In this document: piece by piece, positions 6,653 to 15,308 of the stretch
How positions within the stretch are numbered: the first letter of the stretch is position 1
Layout of the letters: every line of letters begins with the position of its first letter
The notes under the pieces: model-generated
Databases searched by the model: none
Told to the model about the DNA's origin: nothing
What the model saw: only the letters and a program-made list of their open reading frames with translations
Translations under genes and position numbers: made by a program
Assembly: GCA_023639215.1 (NCBI GenBank)
Contig: CP097899.1
Location: 193,501 to 257,500, forward strand
Direction: 5' to 3'
From: Candidatus Pristimantibacillus lignocellulolyticus
GTDB taxonomy: Bacteria > Bacillota > Bacilli > Paenibacillales > Paenibacillaceae
Length of the DNA stretch: 64,000 nucleotides

Positions 6653-8974
6653 TTACGCTAATTCAATTGTAAATTTTTCATTACCTTTCGGCTTAAGAAT
6701 AATACGTCCTGCTTCAACTGCTGCTTCTATTCCTGCAACCGCTGTAATCTCACCTTCACCTTTAACAACAATTGAAAGAGGATAATTTACACCGTTTAAT
6801 GTTACTGCAATAGAATTTCCATTGCGAGTTGCTTCTACAGTCAATGAGATATTCCCTTTACTATCACGTACAGCTGTTGACGCTGTTACACCATCTTGCA
6901 AGTTGTAAAATTGTAATTCAACACCATCAGCGTATTCATAATCAGGCCGATCATCAACTGCGCCTATAGCAAGGACTGTATTTTGTCTAACAAACAATGG
7001 CAAGCTCATGAAACCATGAGTTTCTGATTTCCAAGCACCTCCTGTTACCACTTCACCAGTTAAAAGATGTGTCCATTGACCAGCAGGAAGATAATAACTC
7101 ACTTCTCCTTCTTCATTGAAGATTGGAGCGACAAGTAGGCTCTCTCCTAACATATATTGACGATCAAGTTGTTCTACAGCAGGGTCTCCATGGAACTCAA
7201 GTACCATTGAACGCATTGCAGGAATACCTAATTCATGAGCCTCCACAGCCGTATTGAATAGATATGGCATTAGTGAACATTTTAACTTCGTAAAGTATCG
7301 AGTAACGTCAACTGCCTCTTGATCATACTCCCAAGGTACTCGGTATGATCTCGAACCATGCAGACGGCTATGACTAGATAATAAACCAAATTGCAACCAA
7401 CGCTTAAATACATGACTAGGAGCAGTGTTCTCGAAACCACCAATATCATGACTCCAGAAACCAAAGCCAGACATACCTAAAGATAATCCACCACGCAGAC
7501 TTTCTGCCATTGATTCATAATCCGCATAACAGTCACCACCCCAGTGTACAGGGAATTTCTGTCCTCCAGTAGTTGCTGAACGAGCAAATACTGCTGCTTC
7601 ATTTTTACCAAGCTTTTCTTCAAGCACTTCAAATACGACTTTATTATAAAGTTGAGTATAGTAGTTATGCATTTTGTACGGATTAGATCCATCAAAGTAT
7701 ACAACATCAGTTGGAATACGCTCACCGAAATCTGTTTTGAAGCTATCTACGCCCATATCTACAAGTTCACGTAAATATGATGCATACCATTCACATGCAG
7801 CAGGGTTAGTAAAATCTACAAGTCCCATACCTGGTTGCCATAGATCCCATTGCCACACATCTCCGTTAGCTTTCTTTACAAGATAACCATTTTCTTTTCC
7901 TTCTTCAAATAATCGAGAACGTTGAGCGATATAAGGGTTAATCCATACACATATTTTCAAACCACGCTCTTTCAGGCGGGTAAGCATACCTTCTGGATCT
8001 GGGAATACTGATTCATCCCATTTGAAATCTGTCCAATGGAATTCTTTCATCCAGAAACAGTCGAAGTGGAAGACGTGAAGCGGAAGATCACGTTCAACCA
8101 TACCATCTACAAATGAGTTAACCGTTTCTTCATCGTAGTTCGTTGTGAAAGAAGTACTTAACCATAGACCAAATGTCCATGCTGGTGGTAATGCAGGGCG
8201 ACCTGTAAGTTGTGTGTATCGATCAAGTACACCTTTCAGATCAGGACCATCAATAATAAAATATTCTAGTGATTCTCCTTCAACGCTAAATTGAACTTTT
8301 TTCACTTTTTCAGAGGCTATTTCAAAAGATACAAGTTCAGGTTGATTGACGAATACACCGTAGCCTTTATTCGTCATATAGAAAGGAATATTTTTGTATG
8401 CTTGTTCAGAGCTTGTACCAGCATCTTGATTCCAAATATCAACCGTCTGACCATTTTTCACAAATGGAGTAAAACGTTCGCCAAGTCCGTAAACTAGCTC
8501 ACCAACACCTAGATCAAGTTCTTCACGCACATATGCACGTTCTTTACCTTCTGTAATATAAGCCATAGAACGTTGTCCGCTTCCCGTTAGACGTTTTCCA
8601 CCACGGAAGAAATCAACTTTCCATTCTGGACCTTTAGCAATATGAACACTTAAGTCTCCACTAGTAAGCACTGCTTCATGCTCATTTTCTTCAATAACTG
8701 CATTGCTTTGGGCAGATTTCGAAAGTTCGAAGTTAGGACCAAGATTGCGTACCCCTGAATGATGAATAATTTTCACTCCAATAACCCCTGGTAATGGAGA
8801 ATGGAATTGAATCGTTAATAACATCGTATCTAGCATACTAGCTCTATTTAGAAGTAGACGCGGTGCAACATAAGTCGTTAATACACCTTCCTTCTCATAG
8901 AATTCATGTGCTTGAACTGCAGCTTGAACATTAAATTGCTCATGAATTAACCAGTTTCCATTTGAAAATTTCAT
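6653..8974 (-). CDS. yicI: Glycoside hydrolase family 31 alpha-xylosidase (YicI-like)
   Basis: A 773-residue cytoplasmic enzyme expected to remove alpha-linked xylose from the non-reducing end of isoprimeverose-type oligosaccharides. An N-terminal beta-sandwich (about 1-250) precedes the (beta/alpha)8 barrel. The nucleophile is Asp415 in KTDFGERIP and the acid/base is Asp481 in WGGDCYADYESM; both blocks match the alpha-xylosidase subgroup rather than alpha-glucosidases. Length equals E. coli YicI (772 residues). No signal peptide is seen. The ribosome site is weak (AAAGG, 13 nt from the ATG). A divergently transcribed AraC regulator with an inverted repeat between them is the likely controller. 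Confidence 0.93.
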   Translation of the reverse strand: MKFSNGNWLIHEQFNVQAAVQAHEFYEKEGVLTTYVAPRLLLNRASMLDTMLLTIQFHSPLPGVIGVKIIHHSGVRNLGPNFELSKSAQSNAVIEENEHEAVLTSGDLSVHIAKGPEWKVDFFRGGKRLTGSGQRSMAYITEGKERAYVREELDLGVGELVYGLGERFTPFVKNGQTVDIWNQDAGTSSEQAYKNIPFYMTNKGYGVFVNQPELVSFEIASEKVKKVQFSVEGESLEYFIIDGPDLKGVLDRYTQLTGRPALPPAWTFGLWLSTSFTTNYDEETVNSFVDGMVERDLPLHVFHFDCFWMKEFHWTDFKWDESVFPDPEGMLTRLKERGLKICVWINPYIAQRSRLFEEGKENGYLVKKANGDVWQWDLWQPGMGLVDFTNPAACEWYASYLRELVDMGVDSFKTDFGERIPTDVVYFDGSNPYKMHNYYTQLYNKVVFEVLEEKLGKNEAAVFARSATTGGQKFPVHWGGDCYADYESMAESLRGGLSLGMSGFGFWSHDIGGFENTAPSHVFKRWLQFGLLSSHSRLHGSRSYRVPWEYDQEAVDVTRYFTKLKCSLMPYLFNTAVEAHELGIPAMRSMVLEFHGDPAVEQLDRQYMLGESLLVAPIFNEEGEVSYYLPAGQWTHLLTGEVVTGGAWKSETHGFMSLPLFVRQNTVLAIGAVDDRPDYEYADGVELQFYNLQDGVTASTAVRDSKGNISLTVEATRNGNSIAVTLNGVNYPLSIVVKGEGEITAVAGIEAAVEAGRIILKPKGNEKFTIELA

Positions 8975-9040
8975 CTTAAAGGCACAACCTTTCTATTGTT
9001 AAATGATCTTAATTGGACATTAAATTAAATTGATATAATT

Positions 9041-9083
9041 GCATTATACTGATAATATTGGTAAAATTCTAACAGTATAATGC
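9041..9083. promoter_or_regulatory. Divergent promoter/operator between yicI and the AraC regulator
   Basis: An exact 11-bp inverted repeat, GCATTATACTG (9041-9051) and CAGTATAATGC (9073-9083), has centres 32 bp apart, about three helical turns. Each arm contains a TATAAT -10 box on the strand pointing away from the other (minus 9048-9043, plus 9076-9081). Neither has a good -35 at 17 bp, as expected for promoters that need an activator. Confidence 0.65.
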
Positions 9084-9127
9084 TGAAATATAGCACTATT
9101 TTGATCCTTATATAAGAGGGTGACACA

Positions 9128-10042
9128 ATGGACTTAAGTATTAAAACATCGCTGAAAGAAAATAGACTTCATGGGAATGAGCAATTTCCTCTCGCGGCTT
9201 ATTGGATCGATCAAAATATTGCAGGTGTACCCATATTAGATTGTCATTGGCATAACGAAATGGAATTTTTCTATTGTGTGCAAGGAGAAGTATTATTTCA
9301 AGTAGATACTGATTACTATGTAGTCAAAGCAGGCGAAGCAATATTTATTGATAGCGGAGAAATCCATACTGGTCATTCGCATCATAACGCAACCTGTATG
9401 TATAGAGCGCTCGTGTTCGATCCTCAGTTTTTAGCAAGTGCTAGCTATGATGTTATACAAGCTCAATATGTTGCACCTTTATTTGATAGCACTCGCACTT
9501 TCCCTCGTCATATTAAGCCACAATCACATTGGGAGAAACAATTGCTAGATGCCCTTATAAATATTTTATCGCACTGTGATCAGCAAGATTTGGGATATGA
9601 GCTTAGTGTTAAGCTGCTATTGCTGCAAATGTTACATACCATTCTCTCTGAAGGTAGACATGAAAACCGCAGTAAACGTGAATTACATGATCATACGAAA
9701 ACGATTCGCTTGAAAAAAGTTATTAGCTACATTCAAACCCATTTCAATCATCCACTTAAAATATCGCAAATAGCGGAACAAATCCCGATGAGTGATGGTC
9801 AGTTCTGTCGTTTCTTCAAAAGCATGACTAGGCAAACTCCAATTGAATATATTAATTCCTATCGCATACGTCGTGCTGGTGAGTTACTACTAGACCCATC
9901 CAACAAAATCTCAACCGTCGCATTAGATGTTGGCTTTGATCATATAAGCTATTTCGTAAAAGTATTTCGTCAACAGATGAACTGTACCCCCTCTGAATAT
10001 CGCAAAAAAATGTTAGTTCATTCCATTGAGTTCATTTCCTAA
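9128..10042 (+). CDS. AraC-family transcriptional regulator with cupin sensor domain
   Basis: A 304-residue regulator. The N-terminal half is a cupin-type arabinose-binding-like domain (HWHNEMEFFYCVQGEVLFQ near residues 38-56, then AGEAIFIDSGEIHTGHSH). The C-terminal 100 residues hold two helix-turn-helix motifs (ISQIAEQIPMSDGQFCRFFK and STVALDVGFDHISYFVKVFR) and the family ending TPSEYRKK. GAGGGTG precedes the ATG. Divergent placement against the GH31 gene suggests that it activates the sugar genes to its left in response to a sugar. The inverted repeat at 9041-9083 is its most likely binding site. The inducer is unknown. Confidence 0.93.
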   Translation: MDLSIKTSLKENRLHGNEQFPLAAYWIDQNIAGVPILDCHWHNEMEFFYCVQGEVLFQVDTDYYVVKAGEAIFIDSGEIHTGHSHHNATCMYRALVFDPQFLASASYDVIQAQYVAPLFDSTRTFPRHIKPQSHWEKQLLDALINILSHCDQQDLGYELSVKLLLLQMLHTILSEGRHENRSKRELHDHTKTIRLKKVISYIQTHFNHPLKISQIAEQIPMSDGQFCRFFKSMTRQTPIEYINSYRIRRAGELLLDPSNKISTVALDVGFDHISYFVKVFRQQMNCTPSEYRKKMLVHSIEFIS

Positions 10043-10168
10043 GAAAATTCTAATCTTATTTCGCATATTTCTAGCAATATTGTCATAGTTAAACATCGAT
10101 TTTTAAGGTAATCTTAAGGTTACTTCGCTACAATACATTCATACTTTGTTGTGTTGGAGGAATTAATC

Positions 10169-10396
10169 ATGACAACTACAGTTGTATTCCAGGAAAAACA
10201 GATACCTGTATATATGCAAGAACTCAATAAGAAGGCTATGCGCAAACTAGAAGCGATCTTGAATCAAAAATGGGAAACAGGTAAGCAAGCCCTAAAACTT
10301 TGCTTGGCTACGCTCATTAGTATCGAAGTTATTGGTTCAGAAGCAACGTTACATGCGTTAACAGAACATCATACCTTAACGATATCTCTTTATTAA
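10169..10396 (+). CDS. Small hypothetical protein
   Basis: A 75-residue protein that I do not recognise. It starts MTTTVVFQEKQ, has a basic helix around residues 17-35 (NKKAMRKLEAILNQKW) and a hydrophobic, Thr/Ile-rich C-terminal half. The frame is open to a GTG at 10151, but GGAGG at 10156-10160 points to the ATG at 10169. It is followed by a strong terminator, which supports a real short transcript. No signal peptide or clear membrane helix is seen. Confidence 0.6.
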   Translation: MTTTVVFQEKQIPVYMQELNKKAMRKLEAILNQKWETGKQALKLCLATLISIEVIGSEATLHALTEHHTLTISLY

Positions 10397-10402
10397 ATAC
10401 AT

Positions 10403-10445
10403 AAAGGGACGAAACTACTATTCCAAGTAGCTTCGTCCCTTTTGT
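10403..10445. terminator. Bidirectional intrinsic terminator
   Basis: A 16-bp stem (one mismatch) from AAAGGGACGAAACTAC to GTAGCTTCGTCCCTTT. It lies between the convergent small gene and hflC. Confidence 0.88.
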
Positions 10446-10459
10446 TGTTCATGTATATA

Positions 10460-11329
10460 CTATTCGCCTAACAATATTTGAGCGTATGGAGATTCAATCG
10501 GCATCATAATGACTGGTTCATTGCGCATCGTTACAACATAACTCTCTAACGTTCGATACAGATTGTAGAACTCAGGGTCTTTGCCGTAAGCTTCATTATA
10601 AATTTTCGCTGCCTCTTGTTCACCTTCAGCTACGATCTTTTTCGAATCAGCCTCTGCTTGAGCCATTAATTCTAGAGCAGTACGATCTGCTTTTGAGGTG
10701 ATTTTCTTAGATTCTTCATCACCTTCTGAAAGATAACGAGCAGCAATGGACTGACGATCGGAAATCATTCGATTATAAACACTCTCCTTATTGCTTTCAG
10801 GAAGATCCGTTCGCTTAATACGTACATCGACGATTTCAATACCATAATTATCACGTTGAAGTGACAGTGCTACATCTTTAGTGATCTCATCATTCAAATC
10901 ACCTCTTGCTGTATTTTCACTAATGATTTCATCATAATTCACTTCAGAAAGTTTACGTCTTACTGAGTTATAAACTGCTTCGTTAATCCGTTGTGCCCCA
11001 TCACTTACAGTATGACTTGTTTTATTAAATTTCACTGGATCATCAATTCTCCATACCGTGTAATTATCGACTAGAATTATTTTCTTGTCCTTCGTCATAA
11101 TTTGAGTCGGCACATTTTCATAAGTCATCTGGTACTTAGGCAGCTCCTTAATATTGTCGATAAAAGGAACTTTAAAATATAGTCCTGGCTCTGTCTTAGA
11201 ATCGATCGCTTCACCAAATCGTAATACGATTTTATACTCGCCTTCTTTAACAATAAATAACGAGCCAAACAAGCAAATAACGATTACTATACCCACGATA
11301 ATAAATCCAGTAAGCTTAAATTTTTTCAT
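10460..11329 (-). CDS. hflC: HflC, SPFH-domain protease modulator
   Basis: A 289-residue membrane-anchored SPFH/band-7 protein. One N-terminal transmembrane helix (about residues 7-28) is followed by VKEGEYKIVLRFGE and GLYFKVPFID, the standard start of the HflC band-7 domain. A charged helical region with repeated Ala/Glu follows (about 205-250). HflC and HflK form a large cage around the FtsH protease and modulate turnover of membrane proteins. GGGGGAGA stands 7 nt before the ATG, 11 bp after the hflK stop, so the two genes form an operon. Ends at a strong terminator. Confidence 0.93.
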   Translation of the reverse strand: MKKFKLTGFIIVGIVIVICLFGSLFIVKEGEYKIVLRFGEAIDSKTEPGLYFKVPFIDNIKELPKYQMTYENVPTQIMTKDKKIILVDNYTVWRIDDPVKFNKTSHTVSDGAQRINEAVYNSVRRKLSEVNYDEIISENTARGDLNDEITKDVALSLQRDNYGIEIVDVRIKRTDLPESNKESVYNRMISDRQSIAARYLSEGDEESKKITSKADRTALELMAQAEADSKKIVAEGEQEAAKIYNEAYGKDPEFYNLYRTLESYVVTMRNEPVIMMPIESPYAQILLGE

Positions 11330-11340
11330 ATATTCTCCCC

Positions 11341-12402
11341 CTACTGTGTACCAGCAGAGCTGGAATTCGAACTGCTAGATGATGAATTATTCGTTGTTGA
11401 ACTATTTGAAGAAGAACTATTCTTTTTATTCAAAAGTTCATTAAGTGGTAAATAGTTCACCGTATCACTACCGGTATTTGTAATAATAATTTGAGCGTTA
11501 GGCAATATTTTTTCTAATGTCTCCAATATTAGGCGACTCTCCGTAATCTCTTTGTTATTCGCGTACTCAGCGTAGATCGCATTGAACTTAGCTACATCAC
11601 CTTGCGCATTCAAAATACGCGACGCCTTTTCTGCTTCTGCTAATTCAATTAAAGCTTGAGCTTCACCACGAGCTTTTGGAATGCGATCATTCTCATACTT
11701 TGTTGCATTATTAATTTTCGTATTTTTCTCTTCTCGTGCATTAGTAACTGCTCGGAAAGCATCTGCTACTTGACCATCCGGTGGTTCAATATCTTGAAAC
11801 TTCAAATCAATAATAATAATGCCCGTATTGTACTTATCTTGTAATTTCATTAATTGTTCTCTTGCTAATTCTTGAATAACTGTTTTACCGTCAGTAATTG
11901 CATAATCTAATTTCTGTGCCCCCATCACCGAGCGGATAGATGCTATGGCAGAGTTACGGAGAAAAGTTTCATGATTATCAATGTTCGTTAAGTAATTTTT
12001 GATATTTCCTATTTTCCATGTAATTACAGCATCCGCAGACACTATGTTTTCATCTCCTGTAATCATCATCGCTTCGGACTCATCAACAATATCACCGCCT
12101 GCCGATTCACGGTAGCCAATAGTAATATACTGCGTCATCTCCGCTGGAACGATCTTTACATCTTGAATAGGATATGGAAGTTTGAAATGTAAACCTGAAG
12201 TTTCTTCACCTGTTATCTTACCAAATGTTAATATTACTGCTCGTTCACGTTCCTCTACGGTGTAGAACGAAGTAAACCCGACATACAATAAAATAATAGC
12301 AATACAAACACCAATTACTGATTTTCCAATAACTTTCGGATTCCAAGGAACATCTTTCCTTTGTTGATTGCTCTCTTCACTGTTTCTAGTTTCAAAATTC
12401 AA
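11341..12402 (-). CDS. hflK: HflK, SPFH-domain protease modulator
   Basis: A 353-residue partner of HflC. It has a single transmembrane helix near residue 30 (VIGKSVIGVCIAIILLYVGF), then VEERERAVILTFGKITG and GLHFKLPYPIQDV, the HflK band-7 start. The C-terminal 30 residues are almost only Ser, Asn and Thr, a disordered tail. The frame opens at a TTG (12426), but the GGGGAG at codons 5-6 of that frame is itself the ribosome site for the TTG at 12402, 6 nt further on, which is taken as the start. Together with hflC it is expected to form the FtsH-associated SPFH complex. Confidence 0.92.
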   Translation of the reverse strand: MNFETRNSEESNQQRKDVPWNPKVIGKSVIGVCIAIILLYVGFTSFYTVEERERAVILTFGKITGEETSGLHFKLPYPIQDVKIVPAEMTQYITIGYRESAGGDIVDESEAMMITGDENIVSADAVITWKIGNIKNYLTNIDNHETFLRNSAIASIRSVMGAQKLDYAITDGKTVIQELAREQLMKLQDKYNTGIIIIDLKFQDIEPPDGQVADAFRAVTNAREEKNTKINNATKYENDRIPKARGEAQALIELAEAEKASRILNAQGDVAKFNAIYAEYANNKEITESRLILETLEKILPNAQIIITNTGSDTVNYLPLNELLNKKNSSSSNSSTTNNSSSSSSNSSSAGTQ

Positions 12403-12576
12403 ATCCAACTCCCCTTTCGATTTCAATACATCATATGACTTTATACGGATATTTTACCATTTGGTCACAGAATTTTAAGCTTCTTTTAAGGTTTACTATT
12501 ATCGTGGTCTCATTATCCCCCTAAAATGCCTTCAAAACCTTCCTAACACTATAGCTGGACATCATTACGAAAAATA

Positions 12577-12616
12577 AAAAAGAACGATCTATTATACGCA
12601 AATAGATCGTTCTTTT
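12577..12616 (-). terminator. Intrinsic terminator of the HAD hydrolase gene
   Basis: A 15-bp perfect stem (AAAGAACGATCTATT with AATAGATCGTTCTTT, 12579-12615) flanked by A-rich and T-rich sequence, 41 bp beyond the stop. Confidence 0.88.
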
Positions 12617-12656
12617 ATGTTATAACAACTAACCAACCACAATTAAGAATTCCTTA

Positions 12657-13319
12657 CTACTTTTCCCCGATACGATCAATCACTTCAGATAAAGTGAACT
12701 GTGCCATCGAAGTTAGAATTAACGAGCAATGTTCAAATGTAAAATGTTGCGTGACCGGATTAGGAACTGCAACGCAATGTATCCCCGCTGCTACCGCGGC
12801 TAATGAACCATTATGTGAATCTTCAAAAGCAATCGCTTCATGACCTTCAACACCTAGCAACGATAACGCTCGCAAGTAAAGTTCTGGATTAGGTTTGACA
12901 TTCGTGACATCATCGGATGTACAGATGTAATCAAAATATTGATGCAAATCATATCTTGTAAAAAATTCATCAATCCACTTACGGTTAGAGCTTGTTGCTA
13001 AAGCTATTTTCATATTCATCTGTTTTGCCTGATGGATATAATCCATTACACCCTCTCGCAACACAAGACTAGGTAACACTAAGTGTAATCTTTCTCGATG
13101 TAGCGTTTTTATGAATTGAGCATCTAAATCTTGTTTCGATAAATCCGCAAGATTTGTGTATGGATTAAATTCACCCATATTCGTACCTATGTTTTGCGCA
13201 TATGTCTCGATTAGCAATTCAACTTCATATTCCTTGTATATTTGTTGAAGCACCTCATACTCTAATGTTTCTGTATCAATAATTAATCCATCAAAATCAA
13301 ATACAATAGCGCGTATCAT
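12657..13319 (-). CDS. HAD-superfamily phosphatase (YhcW/beta-phosphoglucomutase-like)
   Basis: A 220-residue haloacid dehalogenase-like hydrolase. Motif I is FDFDGLIIDTE (nucleophile Asp8, acid/base Asp10), motif II is ALATSSNRKW, the motif III Lys is in VKPNPELY, and motif IV is AFEDSHNG. The helical cap between motifs I and II is of the phosphoglucomutase/phosphatase type. The overall pattern, including the ETLEYEVLQ start and NPELYLRAL, is close to Bacillus YhcW, an uncharacterised sugar-phosphate phosphatase. AGGGGG precedes the ATG. Probably removes phosphate from small sugar phosphates; the substrate is unknown. Monocistronic. Confidence 0.9.
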   Translation of the reverse strand: MIRAIVFDFDGLIIDTETLEYEVLQQIYKEYEVELLIETYAQNIGTNMGEFNPYTNLADLSKQDLDAQFIKTLHRERLHLVLPSLVLREGVMDYIHQAKQMNMKIALATSSNRKWIDEFFTRYDLHQYFDYICTSDDVTNVKPNPELYLRALSLLGVEGHEAIAFEDSHNGSLAAVAAGIHCVAVPNPVTQHFTFEHCSLILTSMAQFTLSEVIDRIGEK

Positions 13320-13448
13320 TTAATTCCCCCTAAATAAATATTGTTTACACTACCAATTATACTAGATGACGACAATGCTACGTACAATCTCTTCATAATC
13401 ACAAGCACCATTTTTCTCATGTACTTTATATGTATGAAGAGAACATAG

Positions 13449-14870
13449 CTACACCTTCACGATTACAAGCTTACTCGTTGTCATATCTTCCATAGCATAA
13501 GGTACACCTTCTTTGCCAGTTCCACTGAGCTTAACCCCACCATAAGGCATATGATCTACACGATATGTTGGAATATCATTAATTAGCACTCCGCCTACTT
13601 GTAAATTAGCTGCTGCTTTCCAAGCTGTTTCAAGAGTTTTACAATAGACTCCAGCTTGTAAGCCATACTCTGAGTGATTGACCATTTCTATGGCTTCCTC
13701 TATAGAAGCGACCTTATTTACAATAACGATTGGTGCAAATACTTCTTGGCAACTTATTGCTGAATGTTGCGGCACGTCTAGCAAAATTGTCGGTTCAAGG
13801 ATTACATCATCTTTAGTTCTTCCTCCCAAAGCAAGAACAGCACTATCATCCATCGCTTCTTGAATCCATTGTAAAGAGCGAGCAATTGATGTCTTAGATA
13901 TTAGTGCAGAAACATCAGTTTCAATAGACAATGGGTCTCCAAGTTGTAGTCGTGATGTAGCTTCAACAAGTTTCTGTACAAAACTCTCATACTGATCTCC
14001 AACTACATAGATACGTTGCAATGAAATGCATACTTGACCATTATTGCTAAATGCGCCAGTGACGCAACGCTCTATAATTTGTTCTGTCATCATCTCATCG
14101 TCAATAATAACTGCTGAATTAGATCCAAGTTCAAGTGTACGTTTCTTAATTCCTGCAAGCTGAGATATTCTCATCCCTACCGCCGGACTACCTGTAAATG
14201 TAATCATATTGACACGCCGATCGCTAGCGAGATACTCTCCAAGCAGAACGCCATCTCCTGTCACGATATTCAAGACCCCGTCTGGTAGACCAGCCTCTTT
14301 GAATAACTCTCCGATAAAGTAAGCAGATAATGGAGTTTGAGGTGCAGGTTTTAACACAACCGTGTTTCCAGCCGCAATAGCTGGGCCAATCTTATGGGCA
14401 ACTAGATTCATCGGGAAATTGAAAGGTGTAATTGCTCCAACAACTCCGATCGGCTCACGAATCGTAAAAGCTAATCGACCTTCACCGCCTGGCATAGCTG
14501 CCATAGGAACCATCTCACCTGTCAATCGCTTCGCTTCTTCCGCTGCATACTGATACGTTTGAATGGTACGTTCTACTTCTATATAAGATTGCTTTATTGG
14601 TTTAGCTGCTTCAAGACTAATACAACGAGCCGCTTCGTCTTTGCGCTCGGCTAGCAATTGAGCTACTTTACTTAAAATATGTGCTCGTTCATGAGCAGCA
14701 AGCTTTCGTTGCAATGAACAAGCAGCTTCTGCTGAAACAATCGCATCATCCAGTTGACCTATCGTTGCTTGTGCAATTGTTGCAATAACCTCTCCTGAAT
14801 AAGGAGAACGTAATGGCTCATAATGTTCAGCAAAAACTTCTTGCCCGCCAATGAGTAAATGCTTCTTCAT
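13449..14870 (-). CDS. NAD(P)-dependent aldehyde dehydrogenase
   Basis: A 473-residue aldehyde dehydrogenase, close to the lactaldehyde/glyceraldehyde-type subgroup. Cofactor-binding FTGSPAVGMRIS, catalytic Glu in TLELGSNSAVI and the nucleophilic Cys in NNGQVCISLQRIYV are all in place at about residues 225, 248 and 281. The substrate-site PYGGVKLSGTGKEG is near the C-terminus. AAGGAG lies 8 nt before the ATG. Oxidises an aldehyde to the acid (or to a phosphorylated acid) using NAD(P). It stands alone between the HAD gene and a repeat-rich intergenic region, so its pathway is not evident. A link to the distant proline dehydrogenase at 21348 is possible but unsupported. Confidence 0.9.
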   Translation of the reverse strand: MKKHLLIGGQEVFAEHYEPLRSPYSGEVIATIAQATIGQLDDAIVSAEAACSLQRKLAAHERAHILSKVAQLLAERKDEAARCISLEAAKPIKQSYIEVERTIQTYQYAAEEAKRLTGEMVPMAAMPGGEGRLAFTIREPIGVVGAITPFNFPMNLVAHKIGPAIAAGNTVVLKPAPQTPLSAYFIGELFKEAGLPDGVLNIVTGDGVLLGEYLASDRRVNMITFTGSPAVGMRISQLAGIKKRTLELGSNSAVIIDDEMMTEQIIERCVTGAFSNNGQVCISLQRIYVVGDQYESFVQKLVEATSRLQLGDPLSIETDVSALISKTSIARSLQWIQEAMDDSAVLALGGRTKDDVILEPTILLDVPQHSAISCQEVFAPIVIVNKVASIEEAIEMVNHSEYGLQAGVYCKTLETAWKAAANLQVGGVLINDIPTYRVDHMPYGGVKLSGTGKEGVPYAMEDMTTSKLVIVKV

Positions 14871-14930
14871 CTTGTAAACTCCTTTTTATGTGTTAACACC
14901 GCTGTGTGGCAGTACGCCGATCTCATCTGG

Positions 14931-15123
14931 ACCGCTTCGCGAACAGTACGTTGCTCCAATCGACACCGCTTCGCGAACAGTACGTTGCTCCAATCGACAC
15001 CGCTTCGCGAACAGTGCGTTGCTCCAATCGACTTTAGTTCAACGATTTATTGGAAGTTGTTAAAGGTATAAATCGTTGAACAAGGCCGAACGCTCCACTT
15101 TTCCACAACAACTGTTCGCTCCG
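14931..15123 (+). repeat. Structured intergenic element, family 1, copy A
   Basis: Three 34-bp tandem repeats (14931-14964, 14965-14998, 14999-15032; one base change in the third) contain CCGCTTCGCGAACAGT and TCCAATCGA. Then comes a perfect 14-bp hairpin (15037-15050 with 15068-15081) with a 17-nt loop beginning TGGAA and ending GGT. A CTTTTCCAC box follows, then ACTGTTCGC (15111-15119), complementary to GCGAACAGT inside the repeats. The layout matches copies at 35052 and 50841. The rest of the 14871-15308 gap holds only a terminator. Confidence 0.8.
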
Positions 15124-15182
15124 CTACGAAGTGGTTTACTACTTACAATATCCTCATTTTCACATATTCATTATAAAATCAC

Positions 15183-15246
15183 AAAAGAAATCGTTTCTCA
15201 GTTCAATGGGGCTATCCCCATCTATTACTAAAAAACGATTTCTTTT
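15183..15246 (-). terminator. Nested hairpin, probable terminator of the DUF2339 gene
   Basis: A 14-bp outer stem (AAAAGAAATCGTTT with AAACGATTTCTTTT) encloses a small TGGGG-CTAT-CCCCA hairpin. It lies about 60 bp beyond the stop of the leftward gene, and its left arm ends in T residues on the minus strand. Confidence 0.6.
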
Positions 15247-15308
15247 AACCTTCAATGTAAAACGATAGTTCGTTGTTCTTATTCATTCCAATAATTATTA
15301 CTCGTCAG

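Noticed and set aside
9034..9039. Extra TATAAT as the main promoter of the AraC gene
   Set aside because: The nearest -35-like TGGACA is only 14 bp upstream, too close for a normal sigma-A promoter, so the inverted-repeat -10 at 9076 is favoured.
14931..15032. CRISPR array
   Set aside because: The 34-bp repeats are directly contiguous with no unique spacers, and there are no cas genes in the window.
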